Shown here in pieces: positions 22,728 to 33,929 of a stretch of 64,000 nt of DNA. Position 1 is the stretch's first letter; each line of letters opens with the position of its first letter. The stretch covers positions 145,056,946 to 145,120,945 of the forward strand of contig NC_035449.2 in assembly GCF_002127325.2 (NCBI RefSeq). Direction: 5' to 3'. The notes beneath the pieces were generated by a model. The model searched no databases. It saw only the letters and a program-made list of their open reading frames with translations, and had not been told where the DNA came from. The translations under genes were made by a program, and so were the position numbers. Origin of the DNA: Helianthus annuus. Lineage: Eukaryota > Streptophyta > Magnoliopsida > Asterales > Asteraceae.

Positions 22728-23458
22728 TAACGTAAAACGTAAACTTTTTAACGTAAAACGTAAAAGTAAATTTTTAAATGTAAAACGTAAACTTTTTAAC
22801 GTAAAGCGTAAAACGTAAAACGTAAACTTTTTAACGTAAAACGTAAAAACGTAAATTTTTTAACGTAAAACGTAAACTTTTTATCGTAAAACGTAAAACG
22901 TAAACTTTTTAACGTAAAACGTAAACTTTTTTAACGTAAAACGTAAAAAGTTTAACGTAAAACGTAAAAAGTTTAACGTAAAACGTAAAAAGTTTAAAAA
23001 GTTTAACGTAAAACGTAAACTTTTTTAACGTAAAACGTAAACTTTTTTAACGTAAAATGTTAAACGTAAAACTTTTCTACGTAAATTGTAAAACGTAAAA
23101 ACCGTGTGATAAAACGGCGCCTAAACAAGGGGCGTGAATACGGGCATAAAAACGCCACGACAAAAACGGGACGTAAAACACACCGCGTTAAAACAGACGT
23201 AAAAAACGCCACGTTAAAACGGACGTAAAAAACGCTGCATTAAAAAAACGATGCTTGAAAAAGCCGAGCGTAAAAAACTGCGTGCAAAAATGACCCGTTA
23301 AAAAACGATGCGTGAAAAAGCCGGGCGTAAAAAACGGAAAACGTAAATTTTTTAACGCAAAACGTAAAGTTTTTAACGTAAATGACGGCGCGTTAAAAAA
23401 ACGACGCCTGAAAAAGCCGGGCGTAAAAAAAACGGCTCTTCAAAACGTTTTTTTTTAA
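22728..23458. repeat. Left-arm arrays of the foldback
   Basis: 22728-23095 is built of AACGTAAAACGTAAACTTTT units; 23105-23445 of AAAACGGACGTAAAAAACGC-like units. They are the inverted counterpart of the arrays at 24123-26232. Confidence 0.9.
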
Positions 23459-24122
23459 ATAAATCTTAAAAAAATTATAATAAAAATCTAATTTCAACAA
23501 TTCTTTAACAAAAAAATATGTTTCTTAATAAAAAATAATTAAGACAAAAAGTAATTAATGAATAGGACAAAAAAGGTAATTAAAAATTAATATATATAAA
23601 AAGACAAAAAAAACAATTTTACTTATATAGCCTTTTACAATAAAATATTAAAAACATAATAAGACAAAAAGTTTTTAATATTAATTTTAACTACTTTCAA
23701 TCTCATCCATCCATCTTCTTGATCTAATGGCTAGAAAGTGTTTCTCGTGGTTTTTACAACTGGAGTTGGTTTTCATTTTAGCGGTCCCCTATATATATAT
23801 AGGAGATCGCTAAAATGAAAACCAACTCTAGTTGTAAAAACCATGAGAACCACTTTATGGCCCTTATATCAACTAAATGGATGGATATGATTAAAAGTAG
23901 TTAATATTAATATTAAAATCTTTTTGTCTTATTATGTCTTTAATATTATAATTCAAAAGGGTATTTAAGTAAAATAACTCTATTTTGTCTTTTTATATAT
24001 ATTAATTTTAAATTACCTTTTTTTGTCCTATTCATTAATTACTTTTATTTTTTAAACATAATTTCTTTATTAAAAACATTTTTAAATTCAGATTTTTTTT
24101 AAAAGATTTTTATACTTTTTAC
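23459..24122. repeat. Central palindrome of the foldback
   Basis: Arms 23459-23789 and 23802-24122 are inverted copies with moderate divergence, both including TTTTTGTCTTATTATG- and TTTTTGTCCTATTCATTAAT-like blocks. The axis is the TA tract at 23790-23801. Confidence 0.85.
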
Positions 24123-26232
24123 AATTTAAGTTTTGTGTTAAACTTTTAACGTTTTTTTGACGCGCCGTTTTTAACGCCATTTTTTAACGCGCCGTTTTTT
24201 TACGCGCCGTTTTTCAAGCGTAACGCGCCGTTTTAACGCTGTTTTTTAACGCCGTTTTTAAACGCGCTGTTTTTTAACGCCGTTTTTTACGCGACGTTTT
24301 TTACGCGCCGTTTTTGACGCGCCGTTTTTGACGCGCCGTTTTTTACGCGCCGTTTTTTACGCGCCGTTTTTATGCGACGTTTTAACGCGCCGTTTTTTTA
24401 AGGCATCGTTTTTCTCAATCGGCGTTTTTTTAACGCGCCGTTTTTTTAAGGCGTCGTTTTTCTCAATCGGCGTTTTTTTAACGCGCCGTTTTTTAACGCT
24501 GTTTTTTACGCGCCGTTTTTTACCCGCCGTTTTTACGCGCCGTTTTTTTAAGGCGTCGTTTTTCTCAATCGGCGTTTTTTTAACGCACCGTTTTTTACAC
24601 GTTTTTTACGCGCCGTTTTTCCGAAGTTTTTTAACGCGCCGTTTTTTACGCGTTTTTACGCGCCGTTTTTTTCAAGCGTCGTTTTTTTAAACGCGCCGTT
24701 TTTTCCACGTTTTTTAATGCGCCAAATTTTTTACACGCTTTTTACACGCCGTTTTAACGCGGCCTTTTTCCGAAGTTTTTTAATGCGCCGTTTTTTTGAA
24801 GTTTTTTAACGCGCCGTTTTTCCGAAGTTTTTTAACGCGCCGTTTTTTTACGCGTTTTTACGCGCCGTTTTTTCAAGCGTCGTTTTTTTAAAACGCGCCG
24901 TTTCTCCACGTTTTTTAACGCGCCGTTTTTTTACACGCCGTTTTAAACGCGCCGTTTTTTTCACTTTTTATAACGCGCCCTTTTTTACACTTTTTACGTT
25001 TTGCGTTAAAAATTTAAACTTTTTACGTTGTACGTAAAAGTTTTTACGTTTTACGTTAAACTTTTTACGATTTACGTTTTACGTAAAACTTTTTACGTTT
25101 TACGTTTTACGTAAAACTTTTTACGTTTTATGTAAAACTTTTTACATTTTACGTTAAAATTTTAAACTTTTTACGTTTTACGTAAAAGTTTTTACGTTTT
25201 ACGTTAAAATTTTTACGTTTTACATCCGGCTTTTTTACGTGTCGTTTTTTTGACGCGCCGTTTTAACGTCGTTTTTTACCGCGCAGTTTTTTACGCGCCG
25301 TTTTTTTTAACGCGCCGTTTTTTAACGCCGTTTTTTACCGCCGTTTTATTAACGCCGTTTTGTTAACGCCGTTTTGTTAACGCCGTTTTTTTAACGCACC
25401 GTTTTTTTGCCCGTTTTTTAAACGCCGTTTTTTTAAACGCCGTTTTTTAAACGCCGTTTTTAACGCCCATTTTTTATTGCCCGTTTTTTAACGACGTTTT
25501 TTTAACGACGCTTAAACATTTGATTACAACTTTATAAGGTTTTTTTTTTACTTTTTACAATTCAAGTTTTACGTTAAACTTTTTAAGTTTTACGTTTTTT
25601 TGACGCGCCGTTTTTACGCCGAGGTTTTTCAAGCGTCGTTATTTTTTACGCGCCATTTTTTTAACGCCGTTGTTTTACGCGCCGTTTTTTAACGCCGTTT
25701 TTTCAACGCACCGTTTTTTACGCGCAAACTTTTTACTCCGTTTTTTACGCGCCAATTTTTTAACGCCGTTTTTTACGTGCCAATTTTTAACCCCGTTTTT
25801 TATGCGTCGTTTTTTAACGCCGATTTTTACGCGCCAATTTTTTAACGCCGTTTTTTACGCGCCGTTTATTAACGCCGGTTTTTCAACACGCCGTTTTTAC
25901 GTTAACGTAATTTACGTTTTTAACGCCGTGTTTTACTCGTTTTTTTACGTAGCAGTTTTTACGTTTTATGTAAACTTTTTGCGTTTTTACGTTTTAGGTA
26001 AACCTTTTTTACGTGTTGCGTAAACCTTTTAACATTTTACGTAAAACTTTTTACATTTTACGTTTAACGTTTTTACGTTTTTACGTTAAAAGTTTACATT
26101 TTACGTTTAAAAGTTTACGTTAAACTTTTTACGTTTTACATTTTACGTAAAACTTTTTATGTTTTACGCTTCACGTTTTTACGTTTTAGGTTAAAAAAGT
26201 TTACGGTTTACGTTAAAAAGTTTACGGTTTAA
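24123..26232. repeat. Right-arm arrays of the foldback, expanded
   Basis: Alternating blocks: 24140-24990 and 25230-25925 of AACGCGCCGTTTTTT; 25000-25225 and 25925-26232 of TTTTACGTTTTACG. The arm repeats the two-block order of the left arm twice and is about three times longer. The 120-codon and 117-codon plus-strand ORFs here are repeat artefacts. Confidence 0.9.
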
Positions 26233-27347
26233 TTTTTTTTTACAAAAATTTTTTTACGCAAAAAACGAACGCACCCAGAAATCGCAAACTAGGGAGATGT
26301 CTCAGATATATCGTTATCATCATCGACTACGGGGGGGGGGGGGAATTAAAAACCAACTACATCAAAACAAAAGTCTACCCTCCGCCATCCTTGCCGCGCC
26401 ATCGTCATGAAAATCGGCGTTTTTTTCATCATCGCCGCCCACATCCAACATATCAAACCCACAAAAGTCCACTGATCAAAATTTCCAGAAAAACAAGAAC
26501 ACAGGCAAAAAAATCAAAGAAACCCAACCAAAAAATCAAACAATCAAACCCACATAGTCGACAGAACTTGATCCGGTTGAGCCAAACATAATCCCGAGCC
26601 TGAACATGTACCAAACTGAAGCTTGAACCACCTTCCACTTCTTGTTACCGCCGCCGTGAACAAGACAACCACCACGGCTGTCACTGCTCAAACTCAAACC
26701 ACGCGCCACCACGCACCGCCGTGAACAAGACAACCACCACGGCTGTCACTGGTAACTCCGGCGCCGGTTGCCATCTTCATTAACATCATCGTCTTCGACC
26801 CCATTAATCATCGGAAAAACAAAAAGAAAAGGAAGATTTAAAGAAAAACTATCAGATCCACTAACAGATGTGGAATGGAGACGAGTAGAGATATGCTAAC
26901 CGGACAGATCCACTAACAGATCTGGAATGGAAACGATGTATCAGTGGCGGAGGCGGTGGCGGTGGCGGTTGCGGTGGAGACGTCGGAGATCGGAAGACGT
27001 GGCAAATCCCTTTTTATTTTCGAAACATATCAATGGAGGAAACCCATTATAATTGCCACCAACATCAGTGAGAAATCCCTTTTATATTTTCGAAACATAT
27101 CAATGGAGGAAATCATATTATAATTGTCATCTCAGTGGAGAAGATGGATTTAAAATGGGGATGGGGAGAGATAAATGAAAGAAATAAAAAAGGGAATCTG
27201 ACATGTTATAATAAATGTGGAGAGAGGGGATAGATTTGACATATGGGGTAAATGACCAATATACCCTTATTGTTGGCAAAATCTGATTGGTTGAGACTGG
27301 TTCTCATGGTTCTTACAACTGGAGGTGGTTTTCATTTTAGCGGCTCC

Positions 27348-27374
27348 ATATATATATATATATATATATATATA
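27348..27374. repeat. (TA)n microsatellite
   Basis: Separates the foldback from MITE E5. Confidence 0.95.
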
Positions 27375-27789
27375 GGGGGTTATCTTGAGAACGTTAAATA
27401 TAGCGAGAACAGTGACAACGAATGAGAAAACCAATCAAAACCATTTTTTAATTCAAACCTCAATGTAATTAAAATACAACATCAAAAAAAAAAAATTACA
27501 ACATCAAATAATTCATTTCTTCTCTCATAATCACTCATACTAAAATTTTTACACATGTGTAAATTTGTTAAATACAACAAATTTACACATGTGTAAATGA
27601 GAAAACTTACACATGTGTAAATTTTCAATGTTTACAAATCTATTTAAATTTAAACGTGTAAATTTAATTTTTAATATTGTATTCGAATAATAATGATAAA
27701 AAAAATGAATACGAATTAACCAAGTTCTCTCGGTTTTTTCATTCTTTCTCATGGTTCTCACGATATTTAGCGTTTTCATTTAAACTCTC

Positions 27790-27791
<2 letters not shown>
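27375..27791. mobile_element. MITE-like element E5, 417 bp
   Basis: The left end (GAGAACGTTAAATATAGCGAG) and the inverse of the right end (GAAAACGCTAAATATCGTGAG) pair over about 60 bp. The interior carries repeated ACACATGTGTAAATTT words. Flanked by TA tracts on both sides. Non-coding. Confidence 0.7.

Positions 27792-27824
<33 letters not shown>
27792..27824. repeat. (TA)n microsatellite
   Basis: Separates E5 from E6. Confidence 0.95.
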
Positions 27825-27829
<5 letters not shown>

Positions 27830-28059
27830 AGGATCCAACGTGAACAATCTCCCAAGAGTGAACTGCGTGAACAAATCTTGACCGCTGATTAATATGATCT
27901 TGATTATTTAAAGGGGTGGCATGATTGTAATTAATAGGTTAGATTTTATTGTTTTATTAAAAATAAAAGGGTAGAAGTGTAATTATATTATTTTGCTTAT
28001 TTAAAACTAGGAAAGAAAATTATTTCCAATAATAAGAGAGTAAATCCCGTAAATATACC

Positions 28060-28255
28060 CTGTATTATACACATGTGTACTATCGTGTTGGAATGTATAG
28101 AACAGTAGAACACAGCAGTACATATGTGTACTACGGAGCTAAGACAACAATGTTGCGGGTCACATGTGTACTATACCATGTATTATACACATGTGTACTA
28201 TCGTGTTGGAATGTATAGAACACAGCAGTACACATGTGCACTACGGAGCTAAGAG
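28060..28255. repeat. Tandem duplication with ACACATGTGTA palindromes
   Basis: The unit TGTATTATACACATGTGTAC... (28064-28143) recurs at 28178-28252 with a 12-nt internal difference; several ACATGTGT palindromes per unit. Confidence 0.8.
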
Positions 28256-28373
28256 TTATACACAATAAAAAAGATGACTGAAAACTCTAGTTCAACCATA
28301 AAAAGACTAAAATTATAATTCGAATCTTGCTACTATGACCAAAAACAATGACAATATTAAAATAAGTTAAGAT

Positions 28374-29188
28374 CTATGAAGCACGGGGACGTGATGGAAC
28401 CATGAGTACCCGTCCCGGGGACGGAAACGCACCGGAAACGCCATGGGGACGTCCCCCGGACATTTCCGGGAATAAAGGGACGACAGTTCCACATTTCGGG
28501 GACGTTTCCTTATTAAAATTAGGGTTTTAATTATAAATAAAACCGAATCAAGGCCTTGGAGAGTCCATAACGTCGGCCGATGATAAGAAACAATGAAGAA
28601 AGAGATCGGTTATGGAGTTCAGGTGGTGGCGGCGATGGAAGTTTCAGGGTTGAGGAAGATGTGGGTGATATTTGAAGTGAATAAAAACCAACTTTCACAT
28701 TAAACCCTTTAGTTCAAAAAAAATTACAAATATAACCTTTTAGTTCAATTTTAATTTTAATTTTAAACTTCCCTAAAGTTAACTTATATCAAGTGTTAAT
28801 ATAACTAATTAAATTGGGTACACAAGTGGTGATTTTTATTATTGGATAATAGATTGTCAATTGTGTTTAACAGTGTTTTTTTTTTTTTCTAATTTTTGGT
28901 TCACAAGTTTTTTTCATTTTCAATTGTTTATATATCCATTATGGGTAAAAAATCGGATCTATGTTAGAGTTTTATCAAAAAAAAAAATTCATGTTCTTTA
29001 TCTATATGTATTTAACTTTGATTGAAAGACGTAGACAAGTTCATTATGTATGAATAGTTTTATAATATAATTTTATTTTTTTTTATATTTTTTTGCCGTA
29101 CCCGTATCTTGAATTTTTGAGTTTTGCCGTTCCCCGTACCCGTATCGTCCCCGTACCCCAGTCCCGTACCCGTTTCCGTGCTACATAG
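28374..29188. mobile_element. hAT-type MITE, 815 bp, nested in E6
   Basis: Terminal inverted repeats CTATGAAGCACGG and CTATGTAGCACGG are flanked by a perfect 8-bp duplication GTTAAGAT (28366-28373, 29189-29196). TIRs plus an 8-bp TSD are diagnostic of hAT. Subterminal ACGGGTAC-type words repeat at both ends. No transposase frame, so it is non-autonomous. Confidence 0.88.
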
Positions 29189-29420
29189 GTTAAGATTATC
29201 CTAACATATTTAAAATAAGTAATTGTTTTGTAAATGTCGAAAATGTTGGTAATTGATGATGATTTAAATATGTTAGGATTTTGAAATTAATAAGGCATTA
29301 ATTTAAATTCAATATTTATATAAAGTTACAATCTTACCCTTGTTAAATGTATATGAAATCAATGGTTCAGAACAGTTCACACGGTTCACTCTTGGAAATT
29401 TGTTCACGTTTGAACCTAAT

Positions 29421-29422
<2 letters not shown>

Positions 29423-29488
<66 letters not shown>
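29423..29488. repeat. (TA)33 microsatellite upstream of the ERF gene
   Basis: 66 bp of TA ending 135 bp before the first ATG of the ERF reading frame. Confidence 0.97.
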
Positions 29489-29491
<3 letters not shown>

Positions 29492-29622
29492 TGGATAATA
29501 TCTTATCTTATAAATATAATATAATATAATAGTTATAATATAAATACAATAGTAAAGTAATAATAATTATCTCATTAATGTCATTCCAAAACACCCCTTT
29601 ATACTAGTCAACAATCAACTAT

Positions 29623-30609
29623 ATGTTCCTGCCTTTATATATAGTGAACTACACAAATACTTTTGGTAGTCATTCAAACACTTCAATTCCTAGTGGTATG
29701 TTTTTGCATACAAAAAACATGCTTACCCAAGTGAATGACTATCTTTCCAACCTCGAATTCATTCTTCTTGACGATCATTTTGAGACTTTTCCTGACTATT
29801 CCCAAAACCTTACTAGTTTTTCCAACTTTAGCTTCAATGATTGGAGTTTCCACAACGACTCATTCGAGTCATCCTTAAACATGGAAGATATCTCAAACTT
29901 CTTCACCGAGTTGAGTTCATCAAGCTCGACCGAGGTGTACAGTCCGGATTCAAGTCTGTTTGATTCATATATGTTGAACAATCAAACAGAACCGTCACTA
30001 AGTCTTGATGATCCTGATACATGTTTTTTAGCTGAAAACATTCATGAACTTCTTCAAGTCACAAATTCTTCCCATAACCAATATGACACCCCAAAAATAT
30101 TACAAGACACCTCTAGAGAAGTCACTGAAAATCCAACTGTTTTTACAGAAACACAACCACAGTTTTGTCCAACCACCGTCACTGATGATATCTCCACTAA
30201 GGAAGCAACAAGAATGCCCGTAAAGTTGGATTTCTCGACAGGGAGTATCATTCGGTTTGGGGATGAAACTCCACAGCCTAAGAGGCGTTACCGAGGTGTA
30301 AGACGACGGCCATGGGGGAAGTTCACAGCAGAGATGAGGAACCCAGATAAGAAAGGTTTGAGATTGTGGTTGGGGACCTACAAGACACCAGAAGAAGCAG
30401 CCATGGCGTATGATCGAGCTGCTTTTAAGCATCGTGGCGCTCAAGCTTTGCTTAACTTCCCACATTTGATCGGGTCACACGATGAATATCTCAAGAAGCC
30501 TAGCAACGAAAAGCGACATATAGGGAAAGTTCAGTCCTCAACGTCATCATCTTCGTCACACCAGTCTTCAAAAATCTGCAAAAGGAAGAGGAGCAAAAAC
30601 ACCATGTAG
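29623..30609 (+). CDS. AP2/ERF-domain ethylene-responsive transcription factor
   Basis: A 328-residue intronless protein with one AP2/ERF domain at about residues 223-280 ([11 protein letters not shown] ... [20 protein letters not shown] ... LLNFP). ERF proteins bind GCC-box promoters in the nucleus and act in ethylene, defence and stress responses. The residues at the usual DREB/ERF-deciding positions (Ala in TAEM, Asp in NPDK) fit ERF rather than DREB; subgroup IX is my best guess. The N-terminal half is Ser/Asn/Asp-rich and acidic, suiting an activation region; the tail is Ser-rich with the basic cluster KRKR, a likely nuclear signal. Start uncertain: a TATATATA string at about 29636-29643 lies inside the frame, so Met26 (29698) or Met33 could be the true start. 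It is the only ordinary host gene here, with TA-bounded elements immediately upstream. Confidence 0.93.
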   Translation: MFLPLYIVNYTNTFGSHSNTSIPSGMFLHTKNMLTQVNDYLSNLEFILLDDHFETFPDYSQNLTSFSNFSFNDWSFHNDSFESSLNMEDISNFFTELSSSSSTEVYSPDSSLFDSYMLNNQTEPSLSLDDPDTCFLAENIHELLQVTNSSHNQYDTPKILQDTSREVTENPTVFTETQPQFCPTTVTDDISTKEATRMPVKLDFSTGSIIRFGDETPQPKRRYRGVRRRPWGKFTAEMRNPDKKGLRLWLGTYKTPEEAAMAYDRAAFKHRGAQALLNFPHLIGSHDEYLKKPSNEKRHIGKVQSSTSSSSSHQSSKICKRKRSKNTM

Positions 30610-31583
30610 GGTTTATAAAGTAATAACACCAGTCTTTTGAGACTGGCTTGGTAAAAGTTCGAATGACTGAAGCTAAAATGAGCTAAAGTCTGTGCTGGAT
30701 ACTAAAGTTAAGCTCGTTGAGTAAACAATCCTAAGTCCGAGCTTCACTTATCGAGTTCTAGTAGGCTCACTAAACTAAACGAGCATATTAGGTATAACAA
30801 TATGTTACATACATGTTTACAATTGTAAACAGATATAAAAATAGTTGTAAATGTATATAGATTAATTAATAAAATAACTAATAAATAATAAACGATCCGC
30901 GCTCGTGCTTGGAAAAAAAACCTCATAACAGGAGCTCAAACTTTAGATATATAGTTTGAAAGGAGTCAAGTTTGGACACGGCTCAACAGTGGCGAAGCTT
31001 GACCTGAATAACGGGGGTTCGAAAACGTATATACCCAAAAATTTCTATAGAACCGGGGGGTTGATAACGTATATACCCAAAAGTTTGTATACGAAAACTA
31101 CATATATAACATTACTGAGCAAAAAGTTGTCCCCCCCCTACTTCGCCCCTGCGGCTCAAATCAAGCTATAGAAATAAAGCTTGAAAGTAAATTGTGAAAG
31201 TTGTGATGAGTTGCAAAGAATAATTTGATTAACTTTAAATGAATGGTAAGACAAGTTGTACGTGATTCCCACTAATAGAAAGTATTACTGAAAATAGGCG
31301 AAGCCTTACTAATTCTTTCTGTTCTTACGAAACCAAAAAAGCTTGTTAATTTATTGGTACATACTCTTCGGTACTTCCTTTTGTTCACAAACTATCTAAA
31401 TAACATAGGAAACCTGATGTTACCTTGTACACTTTTTTTTGAACAGCGAAAAGGCTATATAGTGATATAGAGCCCAACTATAAACCAGAAAAATGCAAAA
31501 GAAACGGGCAATATAAAACACCCAAAAGACAAAACGGTCTACAACAGTTAGGTTATATCAAAATTAATCATTTATCCCACGAA
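30610..31583. other. Intergenic stretch downstream of the ERF gene
   Basis: AT-rich; no gene seen. 31013-31105 holds two copies of a ~43-bp unit (CGTATATACCCAAAA words after a G run), followed by CCCCCCCCTACTTCGCCCCTG, which looks like a repeat fragment. Confidence 0.6.
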
Positions 31584-32159
31584 ATGGACGACAACCTTAT
31601 TTGGTCAGAAACCCACAAGTATGCATCCTCCTTAATCATCTCCACACTTCTTATAACTGGGTCCATCAAAGATCTTCTGGTTACGCGAGTACCATATCCT
31701 CCGTATCATCCCAAGACTACGGTGTGTACTAAGCTTTACCACCTTCGAACTCTCGGGCTTTACATTAGGACGTCAACAACGTCCCCAAGCGTTTCTATGT
31801 CCGTTGGAAAGGGGAATCTGACACAAACAAAAACATTCCGATGGGATCGTTTGTTTCGAATCGGAGCCGCGCCATCTTATCGGCGGTTGATGGTGGAGTT
31901 TCTCTCCACATTCCGCTATAGACCTCAACCGGATGACCGACCGAACTCGGATTTTGATGATACGAACTTGCCGGCCCCATCACCCGAGATCACATTCCGT
32001 CAGTTCGGCGAGGTATTTGAGATGTCGCTTCGTCAGTTTGCCGTTGTCACCGGTTTTTTACACAGACGCGGAGTTGGTTCGGGACGTGAATACCAAGGTA
32101 ACGATCGTATGCCCGAGGATGAGTTGATTGCCTGGTGGCCCACCATCGGTGAAGGTCCA
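31584..32159 (+). pseudogene. ATHILA ORF1-like gene, 5' part, cut by Copia insertion
   Basis: Residues from about 31830 on (APSYRRLMVEFLSTF ... FRQFGEVFEMSLRQFAVVTGF) resemble the ORF1 protein of ATHILA-type elements; the first about 80 residues of the open frame do not and may be out of frame. The frame stops being meaningful exactly at the 5-bp target site GTCCA (32155-32159) of the Copia at 32160. Removing that element joins it in frame with 38873. ATHILA ORF1 is usually a Gag-related gene of Ty3/gypsy elements; its biochemical role is not known to me. Confidence 0.6.
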
Positions 32160-32310
32160 CAATAGCATACATTTAGCCTTATATTGTGCATAGTTTGTTA
32201 GGCATTTATTTTGTAAATATTATCTCCAAAAATTGGAGATTTCTGTATTGCTATATATTCTTATCAAATGAATGTGAATAGAGACTTCGACTTATTCTAT
32301 ATATTCTACA
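32160..32310 (+). repeat. 5' LTR of Copia 2
   Basis: 151 bp, ends in ...TTCTACA; differs from the right copy at a few sites near its 3' end. Confidence 0.9.
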
Positions 32311-32419
32311 TGGTATCATTACCTATCGATCATCTATTTCTCTAACCCTAGTGCCGCCACCTCTGCAGCCCCCTCTTCTCGGTCATGTTCTGCTCTTGTC
32401 CCCACCCATCCCCTTCTCA

Positions 32420-33664
32420 ATGGCTTCCACGCTACACCCTGCCATGACTATTTCCAACATCAAAAACTTCATCCCCATTACCCTATTACCCTGGAAGTCG
32501 AAACTGACCGCTATTCCACTTGGTCAGAACTCTTCCAAAACTGCTGCAAAGCATATCAAGTTTTTGACCACCTTCAACCTCGTCCCACCGCTGCCACCTC
32601 CTCCACAACTACCGACAAGGCTGCTGACTAGACTACCGACAAGGCAGCCGAGGCTGCTGCAGAAGCCTTATGGTCCATATTGGATGCTATCGTCAAACAC
32701 TGGATTTACGGCACTATTTCAACGGACCTGCTCCACACTATTCTGTCCCCCGGGCAGACCGCTCATCAGGCATGGACCACCCTTGAAAATCTCTTCAAAG
32801 ATAACAAGAACTCTCGGGCTGTTTATTTGCAACAAGAATTCGCCAACGTTCGGTTGGACAACTATCCGAACATGGCAGCCTACTACAGGGAAGTCAAGCT
32901 TCTGTCTGACCAACTCAATAGTGTCGGGTGCCCTGTTGACAATCAATGTCTCGTTCTTCAGCTGCTTACGGGTCTCGGCGAGCAGTATGATGGCATCTCC
33001 ACCATTCTTCAAAACCGTGACCCACTACCAGATTTTAACGAAGCTCGCTCTCGTCTCACTATGGAAGAGAAGAAAAAATCTCACCAAGCTGCCGCCAATG
33101 CCACTATGCCAGCCACTGCCTTGGCGACTTCCACTCAGCCATCATCTGACTCGGCTCCTCCGACCACACCAACATTGCTCGATCTTCAGGCCGCCCCAAC
33201 TCAGGCCCTATGAACAGCCGCAACCGCAGCCGAGGCAGGGGTAGTAACAACCCAGGATGTGGAAACCGAGGTCAGCCCTCCTCCGAATCGTTCTCACAGA
33301 CATCTTGGACTCAGAACCCTTGGGTTGCTCAGCTTACTGCGGCTGCTTCCGGCTTTCCATGGCACCCGTTCATGGCTCCACCACCCTGCCCATTCCCTTC
33401 CACCCCACGCCCATTGCTGCACCCGGAGCAGGCATACTTGGACTTCCTCCATCTCAAGCATACTCAGCAGGCAATACACCCACTGACGTTGCTCGGGCGC
33501 TTTACACCCTTTCTCTGAACCATCCTGACAATTCCATCATGGATACTGGTGCAACAGGCCACATGGGTAACCAACAAGGTATGACTTCCCCATCTATTTT
33601 TAACACTTGCACTAATATAAACATTATCGTCAGCAACGACATGACCATAGCAGCTCATGGATAG
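32420..33664 (+). pseudogene. gag: Gag and protease of Copia 2, frameshifted
   Basis: Gag starts at ATG 32420 (MASTL). A frame change near 32485 and a TAG near 32629 precede the well-preserved Copia Gag block (32680-33213, with LENLFKDNKNSRAVYLQQEF). Two further frame changes lead to the protease motif IMDTGATGHM (about 33535-33565). At least three frameshifts make it non-functional. Confidence 0.8.
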
Positions 33665-33929
33665 GGCAACATCACTTTACCTCCTCCTTTTCCTCCTTTA
33701 AAACTTAATGATTACCTATTTGCCCCAAACCTAATAAAAAACTCATTTTTGTCCGCCGCCTTACAACCGAAAATCTTATTTCTATAGAATTTGACCCTTT
33801 CGTTTTTGTTTTGAAGGATCTCAAGACACGGGAACCTATCCTGCGATGCAATAGCACGGGGGATCTATAGCAGCTCACCTCAACTGTTTTCTATAACTCT
33901 CGTTCTCCTTCAACTTTTGCAGCCATCAC

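Larger units (their letters stand above)
21410..27347. mobile_element. Large TA-bounded foldback element (or head-to-head pair E3/E4)
   Basis: Outer ends are inverted repeats matching over about 105 bp (21410-21520 against 27240-27347), beginning GGAGCCGCTAAAAT. At the centre (23790-23801) a short TA tract separates two further copies of the same terminus facing each other. From this axis two arms of about 330 bp match, then run into long arrays of ACGTAAA and GCGCCGTTTT words. Two readings fit: one foldback element, or two related elements E3 (21410-23789) and E4 (23802-27347). GC-rich stretches near each end (21785-22500, 26390-26990) contain internal repeats such as GACGGAGATGGG; ORFs there look like repeat by-products. 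Foldback-type plant elements (FARE, SoFT) have tandem-repeat arms of this kind. Confidence 0.65.
27825..29422. mobile_element. TA-bounded element E6 with inverted termini
   Basis: The left end (GGGTAAGGATCCAACGTGAA) and the inverse of the right end (GGATTAGGTTCAAACGTGAA) match over about 60 bp and contain three GTGAAC words each. Without the nested hAT MITE the element is about 780 bp. Non-coding. Confidence 0.7.

Noticed and set aside
24328..26023. Plus-strand ORFs rich in TRRFLRAVF-like repeats
   Set aside because: They are translations of the GCGCCGTTTT arrays, with no domain and no homologous use on the other arm.
26332..26343. G12 run as a possible quadruplex signal
   Set aside because: A single homopolymer run without neighbouring G tracts.
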